From Methanosarcina sp. 2.H.T.1A.6 (GTDB taxonomy: Archaea > Halobacteriota > Methanosarcinia > Methanosarcinales > Methanosarcinaceae): a stretch of DNA of 36,482 nt. The DNA lies in NCBI RefSeq assembly GCF_000979455.1, contig NZ_JJOY01000034.1, forward strand, positions 1 through 36,482. Direction: 5' to 3'. The number at the start of each line of letters is the position of its first letter. Positions within the stretch are counted from its first letter, which is position 1. Shown piece by piece: positions 27,354 through 35,494 of this stretch. The translations under genes were made by a program, and so were the position numbers. The notes under the pieces were generated by a model. That model did not search any database and was not told the origin of the DNA. It saw nothing but the letters and a program-made list of their open reading frames with translations.

Positions 27354-28844
27354 ATGAAAACTATTGAGACCCTTAAAGTAAAAAACCGGATCAAACTCTC
27401 AAATTTTATCTCCGGTCTTATACTTATCCTATTTTTTGCAGTAACTATACTTCCAGTTTCAGCTTCTGGAATCGAGGCTAACAGGGAGATTTCTGCAGGA
27501 ACGGTTTATGCAGGCGGAACTTTCACAGTAACCGTGCACATACAGACAGACCAGTATATTGAAGCCCCTACTCTTGATGAAAACCTTCCTGAGGGATTGT
27601 CCATAAGCATAGTTGAAAATGCCGGGGCTACGCTCCAGAATACCGAAACTTTCAAAGAGTCTACCCTTGAATGGATCTGGGTCGAGAGCCTTCAGGCAGG
27701 TGGGGAAAAAACTGTTGTGTACAGGGTTACAGTGCCTTCAACTGCGGAACCTGGAAATTTCACAATTTCGGGTAATGTTTCTGCGTATTCCATCTCCGCT
27801 GTTCCTGTTACAGGAGCTTCGGAAATAATAATCACATACACTCCTCCTGAAGCTAAATTTTCCGCAAACCCCCTCTCCGGCACCGCGCCTCTTACAGTCC
27901 AGTTCACGGATTTATGTACAGGCAACCCGGATTCCTGGGAGTGGGATTTTGATGGAAACGGAAGCATCGACTCTTTGGAGAAAAATCCGGCATGGAACTA
28001 TGAAACCCCGGGTACCTATACTGTCACCCTCAGGGCAGCTAACACTACCTACGGAAATGATACTGAGACAAAAGAAAGTTACATCCGGGTTATGGAGAAA
28101 ACCGCGTCTTCCGGAGGAAGCGGAGGAAGCAGTGGAGGAGGGGGCGGAGGTGGAGGTGGAGGCTCTCCGGAATCAAGCAGAAACATAGAGCTCAAGGAGC
28201 TTTCAAATGAGCAGGTCTTCAAAGGAGTCCACGCCTGCTATACCTTCAAAGGAGAGACAAACGAAATAGTTGCTGTGGAGTTTGACCCGAAAAAGAACTT
28301 CGGCAAAACAACCACAATTGTGGAGATGCTAAAGAACACGTCCGCAATAGTAAAAGAGCCTGCCCCCGGAACCGTTTATAAGAACCTGAATATCTGGGTA
28401 GGAAACAGCGGATTTTCAAGCTCTGAAAATCTTGAAAATGCCCGGATAAGCTTCAGAGTAAACCGGACCTGGCTTTCCGAAAACGACATCAGTGAAAACA
28501 CAATAACCCTTTACAGGCACAATGAAAATACGTGGAACGCGCTGCCCACAACTCTGACCGGAGAAGATGAAGATTTCTTCTACTTTACAGCAGAAACCCC
28601 GGGATTTTCGCCTTTTGCGATTGCAAGCCCTGAAAAGAATACAAAACGGATTGAAATCACCCCTATTAGAAATAAAGAAAGTAATGTCATGAGCGCGGGA
28701 GAAATATCCGGAGAAGAAAGTGAAGAAAATCTGGCTTCGGATAAAGAAAAGGAAGATGAAGATGCTCCGGGAGCTGGAGTCTCATTTACGGCAGCCGGGC
28801 TTCTGGCATCATACGCAGCCCTGAAGAAAAGGAAGATGAAATAA
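27354..28844 (+). CDS. Surface protein with PKD and PGF-pre-PGF domains
   Basis: The 496-residue secreted protein starts with a signal peptide ending near ILPVSASG (residues 31-39). A DUF11-like adhesin/beta domain follows (about 40-162), then a PKD domain (about 165-247) with the hallmarks SGTAPLTVQFTD, WEWDFDGNG and YTVTLRAAN, a Gly/Ser linker containing ten glycines (252-271), and a PGF-pre-PGF domain (about 277-425) ending PGFSPFAIA. The tail is acidic (450-470) then APGAGVSFTAAGLLASYAAL plus KKRKMK, a PGF-CTERM-like arrangement recognised by archaeosortases, with an atypical PGAG. It is probably displayed in the cell envelope. Upstream in-frame starts at TTG 27306 and ATG 27315 are less likely. 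Confidence 0.85.
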   Translation: MKTIETLKVKNRIKLSNFISGLILILFFAVTILPVSASGIEANREISAGTVYAGGTFTVTVHIQTDQYIEAPTLDENLPEGLSISIVENAGATLQNTETFKESTLEWIWVESLQAGGEKTVVYRVTVPSTAEPGNFTISGNVSAYSISAVPVTGASEIIITYTPPEAKFSANPLSGTAPLTVQFTDLCTGNPDSWEWDFDGNGSIDSLEKNPAWNYETPGTYTVTLRAANTTYGNDTETKESYIRVMEKTASSGGSGGSSGGGGGGGGGGSPESSRNIELKELSNEQVFKGVHACYTFKGETNEIVAVEFDPKKNFGKTTTIVEMLKNTSAIVKEPAPGTVYKNLNIWVGNSGFSSSENLENARISFRVNRTWLSENDISENTITLYRHNENTWNALPTTLTGEDEDFFYFTAETPGFSPFAIASPEKNTKRIEITPIRNKESNVMSAGEISGEESEENLASDKEKEDEDAPGAGVSFTAAGLLASYAALKKRKMK

Positions 28845-28857
28845 ATATCTAAAGACC

Positions 28858-28881
28858 AGGAAGGTTCGGAGAAACCTTCCT
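28858..28881 (+). terminator. Hairpin terminator after the surface-protein gene
   Basis: AGGAAGGTT (28858-28866) and AACCTTCCT (28873-28881) form a perfect 9-bp stem with a CGGAGA loop, 13 nt after the stop codon. Confidence 0.6.
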
Positions 28882-29469
28882 TCCCAAGTTTCGCCTCGCC
28901 TGAATTGCGTCTCGCCCGAATTGCACTTTGGAATCACAGTAAATCGAATATTTTTGAGGAGTTGCGATGTAATCACAACAGTACGCTGTCCGTTTCAGCA
29001 GAGTTGCGGCTCTGCAGTACGCTGCCCTTTTCGCTGCGCTCAAGAGGGCTAATCTATGGGTTTTAGCAGTGAGCTTCACTCGCTCAAGAGGACTAAGTTA
29101 CAAATATTTATGACCAATACAACGTCATTCGCTGTTTTAAGTCGTTTTTGTCACGCTCGACGCAGGAGAGCGGCCTTCAGACAAAAAAGAAGAGAAAAGA
29201 CAAAAAAGAGAAAAAAGAGAGAATCCAGAAGTAAGAGCGAACGACAAAAATGTGTTGAATACAAACAAAATAAATACTGCCTGCAAAACACTCTTTTTCA
29301 AATATCTTTTTTATTGTTTTTATATTTTTTTTCAAATTTAGTTCTTCTTTCTTTTTTTGACCGGCCGCCAGACAAGCTGGCGGAGACGTTCTATAATCTT
29401 TGAGTTGAAAACCAGCTTCCGAAACCAGGAAAAATATTTATCAGGCTGGGAGGAGGATTTCTACCAATA
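28882..29469. repeat. Gene-free, repeat-rich intergenic stretch
   Basis: Nearly 600 nt without a credible gene. It contains near-duplicate short units: TCGCCTGAATTGCG/TCGCCCGAATTGCA (near 28892 and 28908), AGTACGCTG twice (near 28980 and 29018), and CGCTCAAGAGGGCTAA/CGCTCAAGAGGACTAA (near 29036 and 29082). Perfect hairpins are GCAGAG/CTCTGC (28998-29015) and CCGCCAG/CTGGCGG (29365-29383). A purine-rich run lies at 29190-29230. The pattern is that of a degenerate dispersed repeat; whether it occurs elsewhere in the genome cannot be told from this window. Confidence 0.6.
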
Positions 29470-30411
29470 TCAAATATATCCGCACTTTTCAAGCCAGGTA
29501 AGAGACCTTATCCATTCCCCTTTTGGCTCCCTTGAAGTGCCAACGACAAGCCGCTTCTTATCCCCGAATTCTTCAACCACGCCGCGGGCTTCTATAATCT
29601 CCCCTGGGAGAGCCTGGCCTGCATAGGTGTGGGTATAGGAGAGCACATGGTCGATTTCGTCGTGTTCTACTTTGTAGTAAGAAGGGCTGTCAAAGGCAAA
29701 GTCAGCGTTTTTGACCTCGGCTTCGATTTTCATTTTGACGGTGTCTTTTCCCCGCTGGAGAGGCTCTTTAATCTGGTCCCATTCCCGCACGAAAAGGAGG
29801 TCGAAATACGTGCCCTCAACCATGCCGCGGTTACCTTTCCTGGACTCGTGAAACATGAATTCGTCAAAAGAAATCTCAGGGATTCTTTTCCTGTAGATCC
29901 TCTGCCACATTTCCTCATCGATCTCTTCTATAGGCCCTTCCTGCTGTTTAGCAGCGGTTATAGCGTCTCTTGCCCTGAACCACATAGGGCCGTAGACAAC
30001 AAAATCGACATCTGAACTTTCATTTTGCAGGCCTGCAAGCATTGAACCCGTAACTCCCATACTTGTCCTGGGAATTCCTGCCATATCAAGCACCTTTACG
30101 ATTGCCCTTACACGGCTGTCAGAATTCACAAGTTCCGGGATGCAGTCAGAGGGGCGAAGCACCTGCTTTACCTCGGACTCCGGGACAACGTGCACGTCCT
30201 GCACCCATTCAGGCCTGTTTTGTTTCATGAAATCGAAAGCCGGACCAAAATCGTATTTTTTGTACCGTTTCCCGTTTAACTCTCTCTCCCCGTTTTCATC
30301 AGGAACATAACGGAGTGTGGATCTTATTCCATCGTTACGGAAGTAGTCAGAAACCGCAAAAAGCCAGTCATCGTTTGTAAGAAGAAAATCTCTGAGGCGT
30401 GTTTTAAGCAT
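29470..30411 (-). CDS. Predicted nucleotidyltransferase-fold protein
   Basis: The 313-residue product has a polymerase-beta-type nucleotidyltransferase core: GVTGSMLAG (119-127) with Gly122-Ser123, then SSDVDFVVYG with Asp134 and Asp136 as metal ligands, and a probable third acidic residue Asp204 in GTYFDLLFVRE. The N-terminal ~100 residues (RDFLLTNDDWLFAVSDYFR, then a KYDFGPAFDF segment) are an archaea-typical extension, and the C-terminal ~60 residues look like a small beta domain. It matches my recollection of an uncharacterised archaeal family of predicted nucleotidyltransferases. The substrate is unknown: RNA, protein or a small molecule are all possible. It is a lone gene on the minus strand. 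Confidence 0.8.
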   Translation of the reverse strand: MLKTRLRDFLLTNDDWLFAVSDYFRNDGIRSTLRYVPDENGERELNGKRYKKYDFGPAFDFMKQNRPEWVQDVHVVPESEVKQVLRPSDCIPELVNSDSRVRAIVKVLDMAGIPRTSMGVTGSMLAGLQNESSDVDFVVYGPMWFRARDAITAAKQQEGPIEEIDEEMWQRIYRKRIPEISFDEFMFHESRKGNRGMVEGTYFDLLFVREWDQIKEPLQRGKDTVKMKIEAEVKNADFAFDSPSYYKVEHDEIDHVLSYTHTYAGQALPGEIIEARGVVEEFGDKKRLVVGTSREPKGEWIRSLTWLEKCGYI

Positions 30412-30488
30412 TTTATATCATCCCTGGAGCCTTTAAAGAATAATCGAATTTAACTGAACTTAACTGCCGCCGATCGACCTTCAGTTAA

Positions 30489-30543
30489 TAATGACTTAAT
30501 AATGACTTGATAATGACTTGATAATGACTTAATAATGACCTGA
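30489..30543. repeat. Five 11-bp tandem repeats (TAATGACTTGA type)
   Basis: Five consecutive 11-bp units, TAATGACTTRA with the last TAATGACCTGA, occupy 30489-30543 and decay into AAGTGGCCTTAATAACGGCC further on. TTTAACTGCCA-type units recur at about 30588-30618. The array lies between the divergent nucleotidyltransferase and amidohydrolase genes; the rest of the 409-nt gap is A+T-rich and gene-free. Confidence 0.85.
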
Positions 30544-30704
30544 AAGTGGCCTTAATAACGGCCTTAAAAATGACAGATTAATAACCCTTTAACTGCCAAT
30601 ACTTTAACTGCCATTATTTAAAAATAAACAGCATGATAAAATGTATTGTACCATTCATGTATTTAACTGTCAGTATTTAAATTCTTAATTAATGGGTAAG
30701 AAAA

Positions 30705-30736
30705 TGGAGTAATATATACCTGGAGTAATATATACT
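30705..30736 (+). promoter_or_regulatory. Duplicated TATA-containing 16-bp unit upstream of the amidohydrolase
   Basis: TGGAGTAATATATACC (30705-30720) is repeated at once as TGGAGTAATATATACT (30721-30736). Each copy carries a TATA-like TAATATATA. The second is about 90 nt before the TTG start, so either could set transcription of the M20 gene. Confidence 0.6.
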
Positions 30737-30820
30737 GAAGGAGTAAAAATAAAGGAACTGAAAATTATCGAAAAAATAAACGGAATAAGCTGCATGTGCA
30801 GAAAATCCGAGGTAATATTT

Positions 30821-32047
30821 TTGAGAAATGATCCGAGTGCAGAAGCGCTTGAAGCCTGGATTATCCGGCTAAGGCGAGAATTTCACCGATACCCCGAACT
30901 CAGTTTCAAAGAACATGAAACCCAGAAGAGAATCCTGAAAATTCTTGGAGAACTGGGAATAGAAGCCAGGAAGATTGCGGATACTGGCGTGCTTGCAAGC
31001 ATCCGGGGCACAATGCCCGGCCCCTGCATTGCCCTGAGGACGGATACTGACGGCCTGCAGGTCCAGGAAGAACTCACAGAAAGAAACAGGGACTATATTT
31101 CCGGAAACGAGGGAATAATGCATGCCTGTGGGCACGATGGTCACATGGCAATGCTTTTTGGGGCTGTGCGGCTCTTTTTAGAAAAAAGAGACTTTCCAGG
31201 GGAAGTCCGCCTGATCTTCCAGCCTGCAGAAGAGATCCCTCCAGGCGGCTCGGAGAGGGTTATTGCCGAAGGAGGGCTAAAAGGCGTGGATGCAGTTATG
31301 GGCATGCACATCTTTACCAACCATGAATCCGGAAGCGTGGGTTTTCGCCCCGGGCCTTTTATGGCAAGCACAAACCGTTTTGAAATCACCCTTAAAGGGA
31401 AAGGGGGCCATATCTCAAAACCTGCAAGCTGCATTGACCCTGTCAGGATGGCAACGGACTTCATAAGCAGCATCTACCCAGCCCTTGAAACGCGGCTTGA
31501 ACCGGATAAATATGTCCTGGGGGTCGGAAGAATCCAGGGTGGAGCCCAGTTCAACAGGACTCCTGACAGTGTAGAGATTCTGGGAAGCTATCGGACATTT
31601 GACAGCGAGACTACAGAAATTATCGACATGACAATAAGAGAGTGCCTTGATAGGGTAAAGGAAAGATACGCAAAACCCGGGGAAGAGTTCACAGGGCTTC
31701 CGGATTACGCACTTGATATCCTGCACGGTTATCCGGTCCTGGTAAATGACCCTGATTTCACAGGTGCGGTTAACTTAAAACTTCAGGAAAGTTTTCCTGA
31801 GCTTACAGTCTATCCGGAACTGGAAAAGACCTTTGCTGCCGAAGACTTTGCAAGCTATCTTCAAAAGGTGCCGGGAATCTTTATTTCACTGGGCACCCGG
31901 AACCCGGAAAAAGGGATCGTGGAGATCAACCATTCATGCACGTTCGATATTGATGAAGATATCCTGCTCACAGGTACTGAAATTTTCTACACCATTTCCC
32001 TGGACTTCCTGAAGCATCCGGAAAAATATCTCAAACCTCAAAAGTAA
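30821..32047 (+). CDS. M20-family amidohydrolase (M20D type)
   Basis: This is a metal-dependent hydrolase of the IAA-amino acid hydrolase/hippuricase/N-acyl-amino-acid group that cleaves N-acylated amino acids or similar amides. In 408 residues it shows FHRYPELSFKEHET at the N-terminus, then HACGHDGHMA (101-110) with Cys103 and His105, QPAEEIPPGG with Glu137/Glu138, HIFTNHESG with His163, a lid domain starting LKGKGGHISKP, and C-terminal INHSCTFDID with the last metal-binding His. The start is TTG 30821 rather than ATG 30794, because GAGGT at 30809-30813 lies 7 nt before the TTG and the usual family N-terminus follows. The product appears cytosolic. Its precise substrate cannot be inferred. 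Confidence 0.92.
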   Translation: MRNDPSAEALEAWIIRLRREFHRYPELSFKEHETQKRILKILGELGIEARKIADTGVLASIRGTMPGPCIALRTDTDGLQVQEELTERNRDYISGNEGIMHACGHDGHMAMLFGAVRLFLEKRDFPGEVRLIFQPAEEIPPGGSERVIAEGGLKGVDAVMGMHIFTNHESGSVGFRPGPFMASTNRFEITLKGKGGHISKPASCIDPVRMATDFISSIYPALETRLEPDKYVLGVGRIQGGAQFNRTPDSVEILGSYRTFDSETTEIIDMTIRECLDRVKERYAKPGEEFTGLPDYALDILHGYPVLVNDPDFTGAVNLKLQESFPELTVYPELEKTFAAEDFASYLQKVPGIFISLGTRNPEKGIVEINHSCTFDIDEDILLTGTEIFYTISLDFLKHPEKYLKPQK

Positions 32048-32103
32048 AAGAGGCCTCAGGAGTACCTCAAAAAACCTGAAATTAGAAAAAACCTGAAATC
32101 CTG

Positions 32104-32187
32104 AAGGAACAGGTAAGAAGGAACAGGTAAGGAGGGGCAGGCAAGGAGGGGCAGGTAAAAAGGAACAGGTAAGGAGGGGCAGATAAA
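32104..32187. repeat. Six 14-bp tandem repeats before the GNAT gene
   Basis: Six exact 14-bp periods lie at 32104, 32118, 32132, 32146, 32160 and 32174. Two sub-types occur: AAGGAACAGGTAAG (units 1, 2, 5) and GAGGGGCAGGTAAA-like (units 3, 4, 6). The array fills most of the spacer between the amidohydrolase stop (32047) and the GNAT start (32226). Every unit contains a purine-rich GGA/GAGG core that resembles a ribosome-binding site. Confidence 0.92.
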
Positions 32188-32225
32188 TACAGGAAACTGC
32201 CCATTTAAAATAAAGGAGAAAACAA

Positions 32226-32663
32226 ATGATAATCCAGAGGTACGATGAATCCAGAAAGGAAGAAGTCCGTGATGTCGTCCTGGAAGTCCTGCTTGAACAC
32301 GGCTTTGAGTACGACAGGCTTAAAGATTCTGACCTGAATGACATCAATGGCTACTATTTTGCAAAAGGAGGAACTTTTTTTGTAGGCCTGGAAGACGGCA
32401 GGGTGGTGGGCACGGCAGGAGTCCGCAGACTTAATGGAAAACACTGCGAAATCAGGCGCATCTACCTTAAAAGGGGCTTCAGGGGAAAAGGTAATGGAGA
32501 AAAACTTTTTCTGGCTGCTATGGATTTTGCCGAGAAAAACTGTTCGGGTGCCGTGCTTAAAACCGATTCAACCCTTAAAAAAGCTATAGACATGTATCTC
32601 AAGCACGGTTTTACTTTCGTAAAAGAGGAAGAAGGATACCTGTACTATGAAAAACAGTTTTAA
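32226..32663 (+). CDS. GNAT-family N-acetyltransferase
   Basis: The 145-residue product has the GNAT fold, which transfers acetyl from acetyl-CoA to an amine. Beta strands FFVGLEDGRVVGTAGVRRL lead to the acetyl-CoA-binding signature IRRIYLKRGFRGKGNGEKL (a Q/RxxGxG/A loop seen as RGFRGKGNG), and the C-terminal part ends MYLKHGFTFVKEEEGYLYYEK, typical for the family. The substrate is unknown. GGAG at 32213-32216 precedes ATG 32226 by 9 nt. It may be cotranscribed with the M20 amidohydrolase through the repeat-rich spacer. Acetyltransferase and deacylase side by side is suggestive but not proof of a shared substrate. Confidence 0.9.
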   Translation: MIIQRYDESRKEEVRDVVLEVLLEHGFEYDRLKDSDLNDINGYYFAKGGTFFVGLEDGRVVGTAGVRRLNGKHCEIRRIYLKRGFRGKGNGEKLFLAAMDFAEKNCSGAVLKTDSTLKKAIDMYLKHGFTFVKEEEGYLYYEKQF

Positions 32664-32673
32664 AAAAACTGTT

Positions 32674-34710
32674 TCATTTTCCCGGTAAGCTGCAGGTCCC
32701 TCCATCCCTTTTCTCAAGAGCCTGAAGATATTCAAGCACAGCAAGCACAAAAGCTGAGTGAGACCAGGCAAGCGGCAGGACTGAAATGGATCTGCCTTTA
32801 TCGTCCACCTGTTCTGACATAAGGCCTGTCGGGTGGGTATGAGCTGCGCACCACTCCAGAAGCTCAAGGGCTCTTTCCAGGTTTCCGGTTGCAGAGTGCC
32901 ACTGGGACAGCCAGAGGGTACAGATAATCCAGCTGTTCATGTAGCCGTAGTAACTGTCATGGAGATATCGGGCGATTCCTCCTGAGGGGCGCAGAAGTTC
33001 ACGTTCGATGGCTTCCATTGTCCGGACAACCTTCGGGTCATCTGGCGGGAGGAGCCCGAAATACCAGACCGCAAACACCGAGGAATCAAGAGTAGGGTCG
33101 TCGAGGGAACGCCGGAACCGCTTGAGTTTATCATCATAAAGCCTCTCGAGGATTGCCTGTTTAATGCGGTTTGCTGCTTTCCCCCAGACTTCTGCATTGT
33201 CATAATCTCCAAGGGAACGAGAGAGTTCACATGCCCCGTAGAGGCCGGCATAGACGGTGCATGCGCTGTAAGTATGCACGCCTTTTCGCTCTTCCCAGAG
33301 GTCAAAGCTCGAAATGGGAAGCCCGGTTTCTCTGTCCAGGGCTTTTGTAAGGTAATTGGCTGCGGGAAGGACAAGCCCTCTGTAATACCTGCCTGTAGTC
33401 CAGACACTCCTTGCAAGCTCCCAGTTGTTGTAGAGGGCATAGAGGGGAAGCCCTGTTTCATCAATCTGGACCATGGGCACGGGATGCCAGGTACTCCCGA
33501 AATCTCCTGCGGGGGTATACTTGTGAAGGAAGTTGCCTCTATGTGTGATGGTCCTTGAGAAAAACTCAAATATCTCCGTACTCAGGTGGTGGTACCGCGC
33601 CCGATCAAGCGCCAGGCAGACCCAGGCTGCGTCTCTGGGCCAGCAGTAGGAATAAAGGTCTGCCCCAAACTGCTTGATATCCGAATCACATGACGCTATC
33701 ACCGAACCCGTAATATCCATATGGGCGACAACTGCAAGGAGGCTGCGGTAAAAGCACTTTGAGACTCTTTCCGGAAGCTGCGGCATCCAGGCAAACTCCG
33801 GAAGGACGGAAGCCCTCTCGACAAAAGAGTTCCAGAAATTGAAGCTGTGGTGGAAAAGAGAGCTTCTTCCGGCTGCCTTTACTCTTTTATGAATCTTGAG
33901 CACATTGCAGTACTTTTTTCCAAAAACGACCCAGAAATGAACCCTTGTTGACTCTCCGGCTTTCAGTTCAGGCAGGGTCCAGCCAAGAGTTGAATCTACC
34001 GAGCCGTGGGCTACGGGGTTTCCACTGAGACTTGCATCATCTTCCATGTCTTTCCAGGTGCCTTCAAGCCCTTTCCACTCCGCAGTCCCTACCGCATGCT
34101 GGTCAAAGGGAGGGTCACTCGCATGCAGGAAATAACGATCGCGCTTGTAATGGATAAGGGTCTGTTTATCAATTACAGCGGTTTCTCCGATCTTGTTTTC
34201 AAGGATCCGGTAGTTCTGGTTGGAAAAAATACGCAGGTGCTTGGGAGAATTCGAGATATTTTTTATTTCATAGGTCCTGTAAAAAATGTTCACAGACGGA
34301 TGGACAGCCTCCCAGACCGTAACCTGGAGCCCGAGCTCAGGGTTTTCGAATACTGTTTCCCCTATATTTGAAACAATTTCCATGAAGATTTCAGGAGTTT
34401 TTTCATTAGCCGCCTCTTCTTTTTCTACCCCGGTCTCCTCCCGCGTTCCAGACATTTCAAGAACCCGGCTACAGAAATTTTCTTTGAAATCTGATTTGTA
34501 CCGCTGCCGGATCTTCCAGTTTTCAAGCCAGCTACAGTAAAGGGAGTCGAGGTCACATACGCCGACCCTTATAGAGTTCCCGTGATTCTCAAGCCCTACA
34601 TATGGGAAATAGACATCCCTTATAGTCCCTTTCTCATCTTCACAAATCAGGATTTTTCCATTTCCGAAAATCAGCGGCCTAATTACGGACACCTCCGACT
34701 CTATATTCAA
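32674..34710 (-). CDS. Glycoside hydrolase family 15 (glucoamylase-type)
   Basis: This enzyme is expected to release glucose from the non-reducing ends of alpha-glucans such as the cell's own glycogen, or to act on a trehalose-like substrate. In 678 residues an N-terminal beta-sandwich domain (about 1-275) is followed by the (alpha/alpha)6 barrel. SYCWPRDAAW (354-363), QIDETGLPLYAL (415-426), LWEERKGVHTYS (471-482) with the probable general acid Glu473 or Glu474, and MSEQVD with Glu633 as probable base. No signal peptide is present, so it is cytosolic. It is convergent with GNAT, only 10 nt apart at the stop codons, with no obvious sugar-metabolism neighbours. Confidence 0.92.
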   Translation of the reverse strand: MNIESEVSVIRPLIFGNGKILICEDEKGTIRDVYFPYVGLENHGNSIRVGVCDLDSLYCSWLENWKIRQRYKSDFKENFCSRVLEMSGTREETGVEKEEAANEKTPEIFMEIVSNIGETVFENPELGLQVTVWEAVHPSVNIFYRTYEIKNISNSPKHLRIFSNQNYRILENKIGETAVIDKQTLIHYKRDRYFLHASDPPFDQHAVGTAEWKGLEGTWKDMEDDASLSGNPVAHGSVDSTLGWTLPELKAGESTRVHFWVVFGKKYCNVLKIHKRVKAAGRSSLFHHSFNFWNSFVERASVLPEFAWMPQLPERVSKCFYRSLLAVVAHMDITGSVIASCDSDIKQFGADLYSYCWPRDAAWVCLALDRARYHHLSTEIFEFFSRTITHRGNFLHKYTPAGDFGSTWHPVPMVQIDETGLPLYALYNNWELARSVWTTGRYYRGLVLPAANYLTKALDRETGLPISSFDLWEERKGVHTYSACTVYAGLYGACELSRSLGDYDNAEVWGKAANRIKQAILERLYDDKLKRFRRSLDDPTLDSSVFAVWYFGLLPPDDPKVVRTMEAIERELLRPSGGIARYLHDSYYGYMNSWIICTLWLSQWHSATGNLERALELLEWCAAHTHPTGLMSEQVDDKGRSISVLPLAWSHSAFVLAVLEYLQALEKRDGGTCSLPGK

Positions 34711-35242
34711 TTATTTTGAATTATATTCTGTGCTCTTCTTAGATCAGATTCTATCATGAGGAATCAAAGCAAAAATGAAAAATCAAAGCAAACCGGTTGA
34801 ACCGCTTTTTAAATTCTGCTGGTGTGCTGAGCATGCTCTGGGTTTAAGTTCGAAAATTGCAGGATGTGCCTCAGATGACCAGAGAAATCGAATCTATTAT
34901 TGAATTTAAGTCCTTATCAGAATTGAATATATCGCTGAAATATTTAAGGGAAAGGAAAAATCTGTGAAAATTACAACTTTAGCCTTAAAATCTATCATCC
35001 TCATGAGCGACAGTGTAAAATAGTTTAGATGCATACTATGAAGATAGAAATTACATGCATTTGCTGCACACGATTTTTATCGATATAGCGTGATCAGCCT
35101 GTTGAGATAAATTTAATTTCTTGTTAAAGATATATATAAAATTCATACGAAAGTTTATATTTAGTTGTGTTCTTGATAGTATGGCTTATAAAAACGAAGT
35201 CTTTAAAGAAAGTATCCACATACAAAAATGTGCGTGTCTACT
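34711..35242. other. Gene-free A+T-rich region
   Basis: No credible gene lies here. It should contain the minus-strand promoter of the GH15 gene (A+T-rich ATTATTTTGAATTATATTC near 34708-34730) and the plus-strand promoter of the small zinc-ribbon gene: AGATATATATAAAATTC (35126-35142) or GTTTATATTTAG (35153-35164). AATCAAAGCAAA is directly repeated at 34762-34773 and 34781-34792, and GAGCATGCTC near 34828 is a perfect palindrome. Confidence 0.6.
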
Positions 35243-35398
35243 ATGGTTTACGTAAAAAAAATATGTCCCGTTTGTGGGAAAGAATTCTTTGTCCTCAAGA
35301 GTGCCGAGGAAAAGGCAATATACTGTACTCTGGCGTGCCTGACAACAGCTCAGGATAAGTTTGAACGCCGGGGCAAAGCCTTCCCAGGCTTTAGCTAA
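35243..35398 (+). CDS. Small zinc-ribbon protein
   Basis: This short open frame encodes 51 residues with a CPVCGKEFFV knuckle (Cys8, Cys11) and a second pair in IYCTLACL (Cys28, Cys32), a compact treble-clef or ribbon-type zinc site, followed by a basic tail (KFERRGKAFPGFS). Cysteine spacing and third-position bias look like a real gene, although no ribosome-binding site is visible ahead of ATG 35243 and an in-frame GTG lies 9 nt upstream. Two TATA-like elements 80-115 nt upstream could drive it. It is probably a nucleic-acid-binding or protein-binding small regulator, but no family could be named. It stands alone between the GH15 and wrbA genes. Confidence 0.6.
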   Translation: MVYVKKICPVCGKEFFVLKSAEEKAIYCTLACLTTAQDKFERRGKAFPGFS

Positions 35399-35494
35399 GC
35401 ATTCTTATTTAAGACAAAAGAAGCAAAGAAGCTGAAAGGGAAAACACCCGCAAGAAGGGAACGTTTTTCCGTCCTTATTTATTTTTAAAATATT

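Noticed and set aside
29365-29383. CCGCCAG/CTGGCGG hairpin as terminator of the nucleotidyltransferase gene
   Set aside because: On the minus strand it is followed by an A-run rather than a T-run, so it does not have the expected terminator layout; it may belong to repeat DNA.
28849-29403. Short frames on both strands, one rich in Lys/Arg and Phe/Leu runs
   Set aside because: Residue composition follows purine-rich and T-rich tracts and repeated DNA; no domain signature or ribosome-binding site.
32104-32187. CRISPR-like array
   Set aside because: The 14-bp units are contiguous with no spacers; it is a simple tandem repeat.
34820-34890. tRNA-like fragment (GAGCATGCTC followed by a GTTCGAAA stretch)
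   Set aside because: No acceptor or anticodon stem can be formed around it, so the T-loop resemblance is probably chance.
35011-35090. Very short cysteine-containing frame (ITCICCTRF) upstream of the zinc-ribbon gene
   Set aside because: Only about 19 codons with no ribosome-binding site; too short to support as a gene or relic.
35167-35358. 63-codon plus-strand frame overlapping the zinc-ribbon gene
   Set aside because: The overlapping frame at 35243-35398 has organised cysteine pairs and is the likelier gene; this one shows no features.
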